DNA from: Microcaldota archaeon
GTDB taxonomy: Archaea; Micrarchaeota; Micrarchaeia; Micrarchaeales; CABMGC01
Assembly: GCA_030040335.1 (NCBI GenBank)
Contig: JASHTX010000068.1
Location: 1-12,054, forward strand
Direction of reading: 5' to 3'
Length of the DNA: 12,054 nucleotides
Positions 1 to 7,604 of the stretch are shown here, in pieces (position 1 is the stretch's first letter; every line of letters starts with the position of its first letter). Below the pieces are notes generated by a model, which made no database searches, was not told the origin of the DNA, and was given only the letters and a program-made list of their open reading frames with translations. The translations under genes were made by a program, and so were the position numbers.

Positions 1-1946
1 ACGAAAGCGGGATTTTCTGCAAACCAGGTTCCGGAGTATGTGGAGTTGCAAGGTTCCAGAGACCTGCAGAAGACCCAGCCGGGCTGCCACACGCTCAGAG
101 AGTCGCTGAAGATCACTGGCGTAAACGCGGTAAGCGAGGTTCCGGCTGTGTCGGCTATCTGGCTGGTCTGGAAGACTATCGTATTGTTGCCCTGGTAGAC
201 AGGATATCCGAGGAAAGTGGAAAGGTAGGCGACTATGTTCTGCAGACCTGTCTGGTTGTAGGCTCGCGTCGCTACGGCCACAAACCCCACGTTGTAGGCG
301 CCGAGAAGGAAGGACGTGACGTTTGTGTAGTTCTCATCTATCGGAGAGCCGTACACGAGACCCTGGTTTTCTTGCAGGTAGTATGAAGCAGTCACGAGCG
401 GTATGTTGACAAGCGAGAGCATCTGGGTGGTGTTCGTCCTGGTCGTATAACCTCCTACCAGCGGCCTCTTGAAAGCTGTCTGATAGTAGAGCGCAATGCC
501 TGGATAGAGATTTGGCGCACTACTGGTCAGGTTCGGCAGCGCGGGCAGCACTAGAACCGTGAAGTTGCCTGCGAGCGCACCTATCTGCGTGAATGCAGAA
601 GGTATTGTGGCGTTAGTGTACATGTTCTGAAACATCGCGCTGCTGGTAGGGAATGAGTTATAGTCAATCAGGAGCAGCACCACGAAGACCGCGGGCAGGT
701 ACTTCTTCGAGCTCGGATATTTCTTCTCAAGCTCCATGAAGCCTATCGCGGCTATTATGGCCAGCATGAGTTCTATCACAACATCGAACCTACCCGGTTC
801 GCGCAGAACATTGAAGAGAGGAATAAGGTGGTATATCTGATAGATTCCGGGCAGTGTGAATGTTCCATCTATCTGCAGCACGGGGCCTATGGAGAGGAGC
901 GCGAATACGATCAGCACTATAAGGAAAGGCGCTGTTTTCTTGAACTTGTCCTTGTAGTCGTACGCGAGGGCCAATACGCAAAGCAGGATCACACTGTAAC
1001 CTATGTATGTTGTTCTCTCAGAAGCAGCCGGCGCATCTATACTTTCCAACGAGCCAGGCAGGAAAGTGGAAAGCCCGTTGTACTGGCTGGGGATGAAGAA
1101 CGAGAGCAGGTCTGGGCTGTAGAGCTCGTTGTACTGTATCGTGCCCTGCGAATTGACGCCAGAAAGGACGTTGCTATTCAATTGCTGATAGATTCCGATT
1201 ATGAAGGGAGATCCAAATACGAGCGCTATGAATACCATTGCAGCGAAGCATATCAGGAAATTCTGGTTCAGCAGCTTATGCCTGTGGTTCTTGCTCAGGA
1301 GCAGGTAGGCCAGGAGCACCACAGTGAGCACAATCGTCATCAGCGCCTGCTCTATGTCTCCCATGAAGGTTAGGAGCACAAAGGCCAATCCGGCGAAGAC
1401 CGCATCGCTGAGTTTCTTATCTTCTGTCATCTTCAAGAAGAAGAGCAGGAAGAGGGGTATGAACTCTATGTTAGTATACTGCAGGTGGCCGAAAGCCTGT
1501 ATCGTGTGTATCGGGCTGAAGGCAAAGATCATACCTGCAAGGAAAGAGGCGAATTTGTGCTTTGTAATGTGGTATGTGAGCATGTATGCGAAGAGGCCTG
1601 AGAGGACGAAGCCTATCAGGAAGATCATGTTGTACGCAAACGCAAGGCTCAGGGGCTGGAAGAGAATGCTGACAAGGCCGGCTATCGGAGCAAGTGTCTG
1701 AGTCGCGAGGTTTGCACCCACAGGGTAGAAGACATAGTTGGTGAAATATGGGGTTGAGTGAAGGGTGAAGAGCGAGTACGGAACCCACCAGAGGTCCCAC
1801 ATGCTCTGGTAGACGTCACCGCCGGTACCAGGAACAGTCCAGGTGATATGCTGTATCATTGGATAAAAGAGGACTATTGTGAGCAGGAGATAAGCGGCCG
1901 TGACCATCAGATATTGCTTAATGTCTTCAGAGCTTGGCTGAACCAT
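1..1946 (-). CDS. Multi-membrane GT-C/YfhO-like protein, probable glycosyltransferase (3' end cut by window)
   Basis: An open frame of 648 codons runs leftward from the ATG at 1946 off the window edge. Residues 1-440 hold about ten hydrophobic segments. The first (about 12-30) is followed by a loop with GGDVYQSMWDLWWVPYSL (42-59), which resembles the acidic first-loop motif of GT-C membrane glycosyltransferases. LREPGRFDVV (381-390) matches a motif common in YfhO-like proteins. Residues 441-648 are polar, probably lie outside the membrane, and contain nine N-X-T sequons (N445, 461, 472, 505, 539, 542, 564, 587, 634); residues 1-440 contain none. A role in moving sugar from a lipid carrier to a surface acceptor is inferred from the fold and from the flippase/glycosyltransferase operon on the other side of the shared promoter. 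No upstream in-frame ATG, GTG or TTG was found, so the ATG at 1946 is the likely start. The acceptor, the sugar and the true C-terminus are unknown. Confidence 0.8.
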   Translation of the reverse strand, partial: MVQPSSEDIKQYLMVTAAYLLLTIVLFYPMIQHITWTVPGTGGDVYQSMWDLWWVPYSLFTLHSTPYFTNYVFYPVGANLATQTLAPIAGLVSILFQPLSLAFAYNMIFLIGFVLSGLFAYMLTYHITKHKFASFLAGMIFAFSPIHTIQAFGHLQYTNIEFIPLFLLFFLKMTEDKKLSDAVFAGLAFVLLTFMGDIEQALMTIVLTVVLLAYLLLSKNHRHKLLNQNFLICFAAMVFIALVFGSPFIIGIYQQLNSNVLSGVNSQGTIQYNELYSPDLLSFFIPSQYNGLSTFLPGSLESIDAPAASERTTYIGYSVILLCVLALAYDYKDKFKKTAPFLIVLIVFALLSIGPVLQIDGTFTLPGIYQIYHLIPLFNVLREPGRFDVVIELMLAIIAAIGFMELEKKYPSSKKYLPAVFVVLLLIDYNSFPTSSAMFQNMYTNATIPSAFTQIGALAGNFTVLVLPALPNLTSSAPNLYPGIALYYQTAFKRPLVGGYTTRTNTTQMLSLVNIPLVTASYYLQENQGLVYGSPIDENYTNVTSFLLGAYNVGFVAVATRAYNQTGLQNIVAYLSTFLGYPVYQGNNTIVFQTSQIADTAGTSLTAFTPVIFSDSLSVWQPGWVFCRSLEPCNSTYSGTWFAENPAF

Positions 1947-1989
1947 GAAAAACAGAATAAATCCGCAAACTAGGTTAATAAGCTTTCCA

Positions 1990-1998
1990 CATTTAAAG
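1990..1998. promoter_or_regulatory. Shared TATA-like box between divergent glycan genes
   Basis: The A/T-rich stretch catttaaag contains the palindrome TTTAAA and can be read as a TATA box on both strands. Its centre is about 24 nt before the rightward ATG at 2018, which fits a leaderless transcript. It is about 48 nt before the leftward ATG at 1946, which would leave a leader of about 20 nt. It is the only good candidate in the 71-bp gap. The call rests on spacing and composition only. Confidence 0.5.
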
Positions 1999-2017
1999 AA
2001 TTGTTTAGCCTGATTGG

Positions 2018-3592
2018 ATGAAAGAAGGAACGGAATCTCTCGGGAGCAGGAGCGCCAGGACCTTCTCGGTGCTCGCTGCCGGCAGGGCCATCAGCCTGCT
2101 GCTCGGCATACTTGCGATAATAGTTGTTGCAAGGCTACTTGGGCCACAGGATTATGGAGTCTTCACGCTTGCATTCGCCTTCTTTTCCCTGCTCAGCGCC
2201 ACGAGCAACTTTGGCTTTGGGAACTACCTCGCAAAGTTCCTCTCAGAGTCAGAGGACAAGAGAGACAAGGAAGGATTTGCCAGGGCGCTTGCTTCGGGCT
2301 ATCTGTGGATAATAATCATAGGCATTCTGCTTACGCTGCTGGGCATAGCGATAAGCGGGTGGGTCGCCTCGCTCTTCCAGACATCGGGAGTCTCGGAGTT
2401 CACGCTGATGCTCGCCTCTACGATAATCTTCTTCTCCATGGTCTACGGCACGTCAGACTGGGCACTCATAGGCGTTGGAAAGAACGCGGCTGCGATCACT
2501 CTGGAAGTTGCAGAGAACATCGTGCTTCTGGCTGCAAGCGTGGCGCTCATCATGCTCGGCTATGGACCAAATGGCGCGATAGCTGGATTGCTGATAAGCT
2601 ACGTTTTCGCAAGCCTTCTCGGAACCTATCTCATCTTCAGATTTGCACACAGGAGGATGCACGCAAAGATAGCGTGGCCGGGATTCAAAGACCTGAGGGA
2701 CTCGCTGCGATTCTCATTCCCTGTGGCGATGAGCAACCTGCTTTCGAACGGAGTGGTCAACTTTGCGATCCTCTTCCTTGGATTTTTCGTCTCTGCATAT
2801 GCGATCGGCAACTACGGGATTGCAGCAAGGGCGAGTGACGGGCTCAGCGTCTTCTACGGGACCGCGGCCGTGACGCTGGTGCCGATACTTAGCATAGCAG
2901 CGGTAAGGTCAGGAAAAAAGCGCAGAAGATACGAGTTTGTTTACAACAAGACGCTGCTCTACTCGATACTGACCACCGTGCCGCTGATAATCTACCTTGG
3001 CGTCTTCTCCACGCCCATAATATACCTGCTGGTGACCCACGCGTTCGGCAGCGCGCCTTTCTACATGAGCCTGATAGCGCTCGGAATCGTGATAGGGACA
3101 GTGGGCATATTCACATCGATGCTCTTCGTGGCGAGGGGCAAGACATCGAAGCTGCTCGTCTACGGCATGATCACCGCTGCGTTTCAGCTTCTTGCGCTTC
3201 TAATATTAACTCCATTGTGGGGCGTAACAGGCGAGATAATCGCGGTCTTCTTCGTGGGAGGCATCGTAAGCGATTACCTGTTCCTGAGGGGCGTGCGCAA
3301 GACGCTGGGCGTCAGGACAGACTATGGCAAATTGGCGAGGGCGTTTGCGAGCGTGGTTGTGCTCGCCCTGACCTTCTCTCTCGGGCTTCTTTCCCCGAAC
3401 TTCGCAGTTGAGCTGATATACGGGCTTGTGGTGCTGCTTGAAGTCTATCCGGTATTCCTGGTTCTGCTGAGGGTCATAGAGAAGAGCGACATCGAGACGA
3501 TAGAAAGATCTGTGAAGAGGTTGCAGGCGCTCTCCGCGATCGTAACTCCGCTCATAAACTACTTTAACTTTCTGATATATCATTTGCAGTAG
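2018..3592 (+). CDS. Polysaccharide/lipid-linked glycan flippase, MATE/Wzx superfamily (paralog 1)
   Basis: A 524-residue, very hydrophobic protein with about 12-14 membrane helices, the size and layout of Wzx/RfbX-type and archaeal AglR-like flippases. These proteins move lipid-linked oligosaccharides from the cytoplasmic to the outer membrane face. The family's N-terminal signature is visible as ARLLGPQDYG (38-47) followed by FTLAFAFFSLLSA. Basic loops (RFAHRRMH near 208-215, SGKKRRR near 298) probably face the cytoplasm. The C-terminus ends in an amphipathic stretch containing IEKSDIETIERSVKRL. The start follows a TATA-like box with almost no leader. It is the first gene of a rightward operon, 14 bp before a paralog and upstream of a family 2 glycosyltransferase. 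The substrate cannot be read from sequence. Confidence 0.85.
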   Translation: MKEGTESLGSRSARTFSVLAAGRAISLLLGILAIIVVARLLGPQDYGVFTLAFAFFSLLSATSNFGFGNYLAKFLSESEDKRDKEGFARALASGYLWIIIIGILLTLLGIAISGWVASLFQTSGVSEFTLMLASTIIFFSMVYGTSDWALIGVGKNAAAITLEVAENIVLLAASVALIMLGYGPNGAIAGLLISYVFASLLGTYLIFRFAHRRMHAKIAWPGFKDLRDSLRFSFPVAMSNLLSNGVVNFAILFLGFFVSAYAIGNYGIAARASDGLSVFYGTAAVTLVPILSIAAVRSGKKRRRYEFVYNKTLLYSILTTVPLIIYLGVFSTPIIYLLVTHAFGSAPFYMSLIALGIVIGTVGIFTSMLFVARGKTSKLLVYGMITAAFQLLALLILTPLWGVTGEIIAVFFVGGIVSDYLFLRGVRKTLGVRTDYGKLARAFASVVVLALTFSLGLLSPNFAVELIYGLVVLLEVYPVFLVLLRVIEKSDIETIERSVKRLQALSAIVTPLINYFNFLIYHLQ

Positions 3593-3606
3593 AACGGCCG
3601 TTTGCA

Positions 3607-5172
3607 ATGGAAGATATAAGCGATACTGAAGCTCTGGAACTTGGAGTTAGCAGCGCGAACATGGCTTCGTATGTGGCCGTTACCCAAGTAATAGCCAGCG
3701 CGATCAGCGCAGTAATGATCATAGCACTTGCAAGGCTTCTGGCACCGACCCAGTACGGGATATACACGCTTGCGTATGGCGTATCAGCGTTCTTCGGGGC
3801 TTTCGGCATCTCCGGCATGGGCCACTATCTCAACAGGTACATACCGTACCGCACTGCGAGAAAGGAAAAGCTTCTACTCGAGCATGATCTTGGCACAAGC
3901 ATCTTCGCCCTTTTCCTGATAGGCCTGGCTGCGGTCGTGATAGGAGTGGCTTTAAGCGGGCTGATATCCACATACGCATTCCACAGCTCCGGTTATACAT
4001 TCATAGTTGACCTTTCGCTCATAACCATAGTCCCGACCATAATCATGTTCCTTGAGTACAACGCGCTGATAGGTTTCAAGGACGGCCCAGGCTCGGCCAT
4101 CACCTATGTGGCAGGAAACCTGGGAATGGCGATAGGGAGCATAGGGCTGGTCATCCTGGGCTACGGCGTTGCAGGCGCGCTTATAGGCATGATAGCAGGC
4201 GCGCTTGTGGGTGTGTTATTTGGCACAGCAGAGATAATGAAGCACAGCAGGATAAGGATAGAATTCAAGGGCATGAGGAAAAGAATGGATAGCCTCTTCG
4301 CCTTCTCGATGCCTATAGCAGGTTCCACCATAATTACAGGAATGCTCAACAGCTTCTCGATACTCCTGCTCGGAGTCTTCTCCATGCCATCGATAGTGGG
4401 GTCATTCGGAATAGCCTACAGGATAGGCACGGTCATCCTGACGGTAATGGCTTTCGTAGGGTCTGTGCTGGTGCAGATGTTCACAAGCGCCATGGTGCGG
4501 GGCCGCAGCACCCAGAGGGTGAGCAAACTCTACAACTACTCCATATACTTTGGAGCTGTACTCACGGTACCGATAGTTGCCTGCCTCGTATCACTAGCCA
4601 ACCCATTCGTAATATCAGTATTTCCAGGGTACAAAAGCGCCACGCTGTATATACCCGCGATGGCGATAAGCATATTGGTGGGCATAATAGGTGTCTATGC
4701 ATCTTCCCTTGCGATAAGCATCAAAGCCGTCAACAAGGTCCTCAAATATGCGGTCATAACCGGAGTTGTGCAGCTGGTCCTGCTTTTTGCCCTTGTCCCT
4801 GCCTTCAACGCCTATGGAGTAATAATCGGGGTGTATCTTGCGGGAAGCCTGGTTAGCAACTACCTGTACGTCAGGTACATGGAGAGAGAACCTCGCATAA
4901 AGACAGACCTGAGGAGGGTCTACATGGTGCTGTTTGCAGGAATCCTGATGGCGATAGTGCTGCTTCCCATCAACCTCTTGCCTGTCAGCCAGACCGCACA
5001 GCTGTTGGCAGGAATAGTAGCAACAATTATTATTTACCCGATACTTCTTGGAATTACAGGCGCGATAGGTAAGAGAGAGCTGGAGATACTCGATGAACTT
5101 AGCAAGAGAGTCCCAATTTTCGGAGACCTGCTCAGGCTCTCGGTCTCTTACACGTCCGTATTCACGAGGTGA
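3607..5172 (+). CDS. Polysaccharide/lipid-linked glycan flippase, MATE/Wzx superfamily (paralog 2)
   Basis: A 521-residue polytopic membrane protein with the same layout as the preceding gene product. The N-terminal motif ARLLAPTQYG (42-51) followed by IYTLAYG lines up with ARLLGPQDYG in the neighbour. Both have a basic loop in mid-protein (here FKGMRKRMDS near 219-228) and a polar C-terminal tail after the last helix (here KRELEILDELSKRV). The two genes look like an old tandem duplication, since little identity remains outside the motifs. The gap from the upstream gene is 14 bp with no Shine-Dalgarno site, so translation probably depends on coupling. Met19 is a less likely alternative start. 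The two flippases may act as a pair or on different lipid-linked substrates; this is inference. Confidence 0.85.
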   Translation: MEDISDTEALELGVSSANMASYVAVTQVIASAISAVMIIALARLLAPTQYGIYTLAYGVSAFFGAFGISGMGHYLNRYIPYRTARKEKLLLEHDLGTSIFALFLIGLAAVVIGVALSGLISTYAFHSSGYTFIVDLSLITIVPTIIMFLEYNALIGFKDGPGSAITYVAGNLGMAIGSIGLVILGYGVAGALIGMIAGALVGVLFGTAEIMKHSRIRIEFKGMRKRMDSLFAFSMPIAGSTIITGMLNSFSILLLGVFSMPSIVGSFGIAYRIGTVILTVMAFVGSVLVQMFTSAMVRGRSTQRVSKLYNYSIYFGAVLTVPIVACLVSLANPFVISVFPGYKSATLYIPAMAISILVGIIGVYASSLAISIKAVNKVLKYAVITGVVQLVLLFALVPAFNAYGVIIGVYLAGSLVSNYLYVRYMEREPRIKTDLRRVYMVLFAGILMAIVLLPINLLPVSQTAQLLAGIVATIIIYPILLGITGAIGKRELEILDELSKRVPIFGDLLRLSVSYTSVFTR

Positions 5173-5887
5173 TGCGCTGCGCATTGATTACAAAAAGTTC
5201 AGCCTGATAATCCCGACACTCAATGAAGGAAAGACCATCGGAGACATTGTCGGCTACGTACTCAGGAACTACAGGGGGATGAGCGTGCTGGTTGTTGACG
5301 ACGGCTCTACGGACAGGACGAAAGAGATCGTAAAGGATATTTCGAGCAGGCACAGTGAGGTTGCGTTCTTGGACAGGCACGCAAGGCATCTGCAGCGGGG
5401 CCTTACCGCAAGCATAATAGAAGGCATCCTGCAGTGCCGCACGCAGTATGCGATAGTGATCGACGCTGACAAGCAGCATCCTGCAAGCAAGATAGGAGAC
5501 ATAGCCAGGAAGCTGGCAGAGGGAAACAACCTGGTTGTCGCAAACAGGGCCAAGGTCACCAACTGGGCCCTTTACAGAAAGATCATATCGATGGTCTTTA
5601 TGTACTTCGGGAAAATACTTCTTTACATAGACGCGAGGGAGACGTGCGTAGACATATTCTCGGGTTTCTTCGGAATAGAGAGGGAAGTGTTCTTGAAGGT
5701 CTACAAGGAGAACAGGAAGAGGTTCATAGAAGACGGATACAAGGTGCTCTACGACTTCCTCAAGTGCGTTGACAGAGGCAAGCTGTGCATAGAAAACGTG
5801 CCATTCGTATTCAACATACGTGAGTACGGCTCGTCCAAGGCCGGAATCAGGCAGGGTCTAGCTCTTTTTAGGTCTTTCTTCAGCTAG
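5093..5887 (+). CDS. Family 2 glycosyltransferase, dolichol-phosphate mannose synthase-like
   Basis: A GT-A fold enzyme expected to move a sugar from a nucleotide-sugar to a polyprenyl-phosphate at the cytoplasmic membrane face. Visible family motifs (numbered from the ATG at 5093) are SLIIPTLNEGKTIG (37-50), VLVVDDGSTD (65-74), GLTASIIEG (103-111), IDADKQHP with the metal-binding DAD (123-130), DIFSGFFGI, and the late VPFVFNIREYGSSKAG. There is no C-terminal membrane domain; a hydrophobic stretch around IISMVFMYFGKILLYI may dock on the membrane. The start is uncertain. The only in-frame canonical start is the ATG at 5093, which overlaps the upstream flippase gene by 80 bp and adds about 30 residues without family character. 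A perfect Shine-Dalgarno site at 5166-5173 instead points to a non-standard ATT at 5183. The 3' end overlaps convergent pyrG by 30 bp. Confidence 0.88.
   Translation: MNLARESQFSETCSGSRSLTRPYSRGDALRIDYKKFSLIIPTLNEGKTIGDIVGYVLRNYRGMSVLVVDDGSTDRTKEIVKDISSRHSEVAFLDRHARHLQRGLTASIIEGILQCRTQYAIVIDADKQHPASKIGDIARKLAEGNNLVVANRAKVTNWALYRKIISMVFMYFGKILLYIDARETCVDIFSGFFGIEREVFLKVYKENRKRFIEDGYKVLYDFLKCVDRGKLCIENVPFVFNIREYGSSKAGIRQGLALFRSFFS
5166..5173 (+). promoter_or_regulatory. Strong Shine-Dalgarno site overlapping the flippase stop codon
   Basis: GAGGTGAT is an eight-base match to the anti-Shine-Dalgarno tail of archaeal 16S rRNA (ending GAUCACCUCCU). It overlaps the TGA stop (5170-5172) of flippase paralog 2 and lies 9 nt before an in-frame ATT at 5183, close to where the glycosyltransferase fold begins. 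It is the clearest such site seen in this window, where most starts have none, so it suggests that the glycosyltransferase begins here by an unusual start codon. Confidence 0.5.
5858..5887. repeat. Inverted repeat spanning the overlapping 3' ends of the glycosyltransferase gene and pyrG
   Basis: The 30-bp overlap of the two convergent genes begins with ctagct and ends with agctag, an exact 6-bp inverted repeat around an 18-bp pyrimidine-rich centre. Each arm carries the TAG stop of one gene. The centre contains TTTTT on the + strand. It could form a weak hairpin and help end transcription of the glycan operon, but the stem is short and this role is only inferred. Confidence 0.35.
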
Positions 5888-7480
5888 CTCGTTTGCGGCC
5901 TCTATAAAGCTCACGAAAAGCGGAGCAGGCTGCTGCAGCCTTGATTTATACTCAGGGTGGGCCTGCGTTCCGATTCCGAAACTATCTTTCCATTCTACAA
6001 ATTCCACTATCTTTCCGTCAGTGGTAGTGCCCGATATTACGAGTCCGTTCTTCTCAAGAATCGGCCTGTATTTGTTGTTCACCTCCCACCTGTGCCGGTG
6101 CCGCTCAGAGATCAGGTCTTTCTTGTAGGACCTGTAGAGTATGGTGTCGTGGCTCGTGACCTTGGCTTCCCAGGCTCCGAGGCGCATCGTCGCTCCCTTC
6201 TCCCTGACCTTGATCTGCTCTGGCAGCAGGTCTATGACATCGTACTTCGCCTTCTCGTCGAATTCGCTCGAGGTAGCGCCATTCAGCCCGCAGACGTTCC
6301 TCGCATACTCAATCACCATCAGCTGGAGCCCAAGGCAGAGTCCAAGATATGGAATTTTGTTTTCCCTGGCGTAGGTTATGGCGTTTATCTTGCCCTCAGT
6401 GCCTCTCTTTCCCCATCCTATGGGCACGATTATCCCCGATACGCCCTTCAGCACATCACTCGCGGACTTGCTCTCCAGTTCCTCGGCTTCTATCCACCTT
6501 ATGTTTACCCGCGTGTCCAGCTTTGACCCTGCATGTATGAGCGCCTCCTTCACGCTAATGTAGGCATCACGCAGTTTTGTGTACTTGCCGACCAGCGCCA
6601 CCTCCACCTGCTTCTTGGGGTGTATTATGCGCTCAACGCTCGACTTCCATTCGGTCAGTTTCTTCCTGTTCTTCTCCCTGACCTTGAGTCCGAGGTCGGC
6701 CATCAGCAGCTTGTCAAAGTTCTGCTCCATGAAGTAGAGAGGCACCTGGTATAAAGTGGGTAGAGTTATATCGTCAATTATTCTTTCCTCGCTCAGGCTT
6801 GTGAAAAGGGCAAGCTTCTTCTTTGTGTTCTCCTCCAGGCGCTCCTCGCCCCTGCATACAACGAAATCTGGCTTTATGCCCTCCTGCATCATCGCTCTGT
6901 ATGCGAGCTGCGTCGGCTTTGTCTTCTGCTCGCCGACCGTGCTCAGCTTCGGTATATAGGTAACGTCCACGAAAACGGTCTTGTACTTGAGCGAAAGCTG
7001 CCTCATCGCCTCTATGAAGTATCCGTTCTCTATGTCACCGACCGTACCTCCGACCTCGATCACCAGCACGTCGGGTTTCTTTTTCTCGGCAAGCGAGACG
7101 AGGCGTTCGATAATCAGGTCGGTAAGCTGCGGTATTATCTGCACATCCCTTCCGAGGTAGTCCCCTCTCCTCTCCTTGGTGATTATCTCGCTGAATAATT
7201 TGCCTCCGGTAAGCGACTGGTCCTTGGTCATGTTGTTCCCGCTGAACCTCTCGTACATGCCGAAGTCCATGTCGACTTCGCTTTTGTCATCAAATACGAA
7301 GACCTCCCCGTGCCTGTAGGGGTTCATGGTGCCGCAGTCGTAGTTAAGGTAGCCGTCGAACTTCACTGGTAGTGCCTTGTAATCATAGAAATCGAGCATC
7401 TTTAGGATAGAACCAGTGACGATGCCCTTGCCCAGTCCGCTCATCAGTGAGCCTAGCACTACTAAAAACTTGGTCTGCAT
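5858..7480 (-). CDS. pyrG: CTP synthase (glutamine-hydrolysing)
   Basis: Makes CTP from UTP, ATP and glutamine, the last step of pyrimidine nucleotide synthesis. At 540 residues it has the full two-domain length. The N-terminal synthetase domain shows SGLGKG (14-19), HGEVFVFDD (57-65), EVGGTVGDIE (142-151) and KTKPTQ (186-191). The C-terminal class I glutamine amidotransferase domain shows GLCLGLQ with nucleophile C382, ISERHRHR (457-464) and QAHPE with H508 and E510. Several usually constant stretches differ: KFDGY for KLDPY, NYDCGTM for NVDPGTM, and VPIGWGKRG for VPGGFGERG near the oxyanion hole. The catalytic residues remain, so it is probably active but divergent. A TATA-like box about 25 nt upstream suggests a leaderless message starting at the ATG at 7480. 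It is monocistronic and convergent with the glycan operon. Confidence 0.96.
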   Translation of the reverse strand: MQTKFLVVLGSLMSGLGKGIVTGSILKMLDFYDYKALPVKFDGYLNYDCGTMNPYRHGEVFVFDDKSEVDMDFGMYERFSGNNMTKDQSLTGGKLFSEIITKERRGDYLGRDVQIIPQLTDLIIERLVSLAEKKKPDVLVIEVGGTVGDIENGYFIEAMRQLSLKYKTVFVDVTYIPKLSTVGEQKTKPTQLAYRAMMQEGIKPDFVVCRGEERLEENTKKKLALFTSLSEERIIDDITLPTLYQVPLYFMEQNFDKLLMADLGLKVREKNRKKLTEWKSSVERIIHPKKQVEVALVGKYTKLRDAYISVKEALIHAGSKLDTRVNIRWIEAEELESKSASDVLKGVSGIIVPIGWGKRGTEGKINAITYARENKIPYLGLCLGLQLMVIEYARNVCGLNGATSSEFDEKAKYDVIDLLPEQIKVREKGATMRLGAWEAKVTSHDTILYRSYKKDLISERHRHRWEVNNKYRPILEKNGLVISGTTTDGKIVEFVEWKDSFGIGTQAHPEYKSRLQQPAPLFVSFIEAANELAEERPKKS

Positions 7481-7501
7481 ACTGACTATGGATGCTTAAA
7501 G

Positions 7502-7509
7502 CTTAAATG
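7502..7509 (-). promoter_or_regulatory. TATA-like box for pyrG
   Basis: On the minus strand the sequence CATTTAAGC is centred about 25 nt before the pyrG ATG at 7480, the spacing expected if transcription starts at the start codon. A second copy of GCTTAAA lies directly next to it (7494-7500 and 7501-7507 on the + strand). It is judged by position and composition only. Confidence 0.5.
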
Positions 7510-7522
7510 GCTTTCTGAAAAA

Positions 7523-7536
7523 CCGCCTTTGCGGCG
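7523..7536. repeat. Small G/C-rich hairpin between the divergent pyrG and orphan-gene promoters
   Basis: CCGC, loop CTTT, GCGG forms a 4-bp stem; an alternative pairing is CGCC/GGCG. Read leftward, the hairpin is followed by TTTTT, so it looks like a small intrinsic terminator on the minus strand, yet it lies upstream of the expected pyrG transcription start. It may be a regulator site, or may stop antisense transcripts; neither can be shown from sequence. Confidence 0.3.
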
Positions 7537-7567
7537 TTATTCATTAAATAATAATTCTGACAGAAAC

Positions 7568-7577
7568 ATTATATAGG
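7568..7577 (+). promoter_or_regulatory. TATA box of the 101-residue orphan gene
   Basis: ATTATATAGG, preceded by a purine-rich GAAAC that resembles a TFB-recognition element, is the most canonical archaeal promoter in the window. It predicts transcription starting near 7598, just before the ATG at 7605. This favours that ATG over the in-frame GTG at 7596. Confidence 0.6.
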
Positions 7578-7604
7578 GGCAAAAACCAGGTATTAGTGCA
7601 TACT

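Noticed and set aside
828..1373. Long rightward open frame (181 codons), with further rightward frames at 1324-1701 and 1758-1973
   Set aside because: They lie antisense to the GT-C-like gene, have no membrane or domain logic and an odd composition rich in R, E, Y and Q, while the opposite strand gives one continuous membrane protein.
2014..2838. Rightward 274-codon frame overlapping the first flippase gene
   Set aside because: It is a frame shadow: low-complexity mixture of R, H, C and W residues with no domain, while the 2018-3592 frame matches a known flippase family throughout.
4615..5184. Leftward 189-codon frame antisense to the second flippase gene
   Set aside because: Rich in Q, Y, H and R with no domain; the + strand protein is well supported.
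5957..6526. Rightward 189-codon frame inside pyrG
   Set aside because: Antisense to a complete, motif-rich CTP synthase and without recognisable features.
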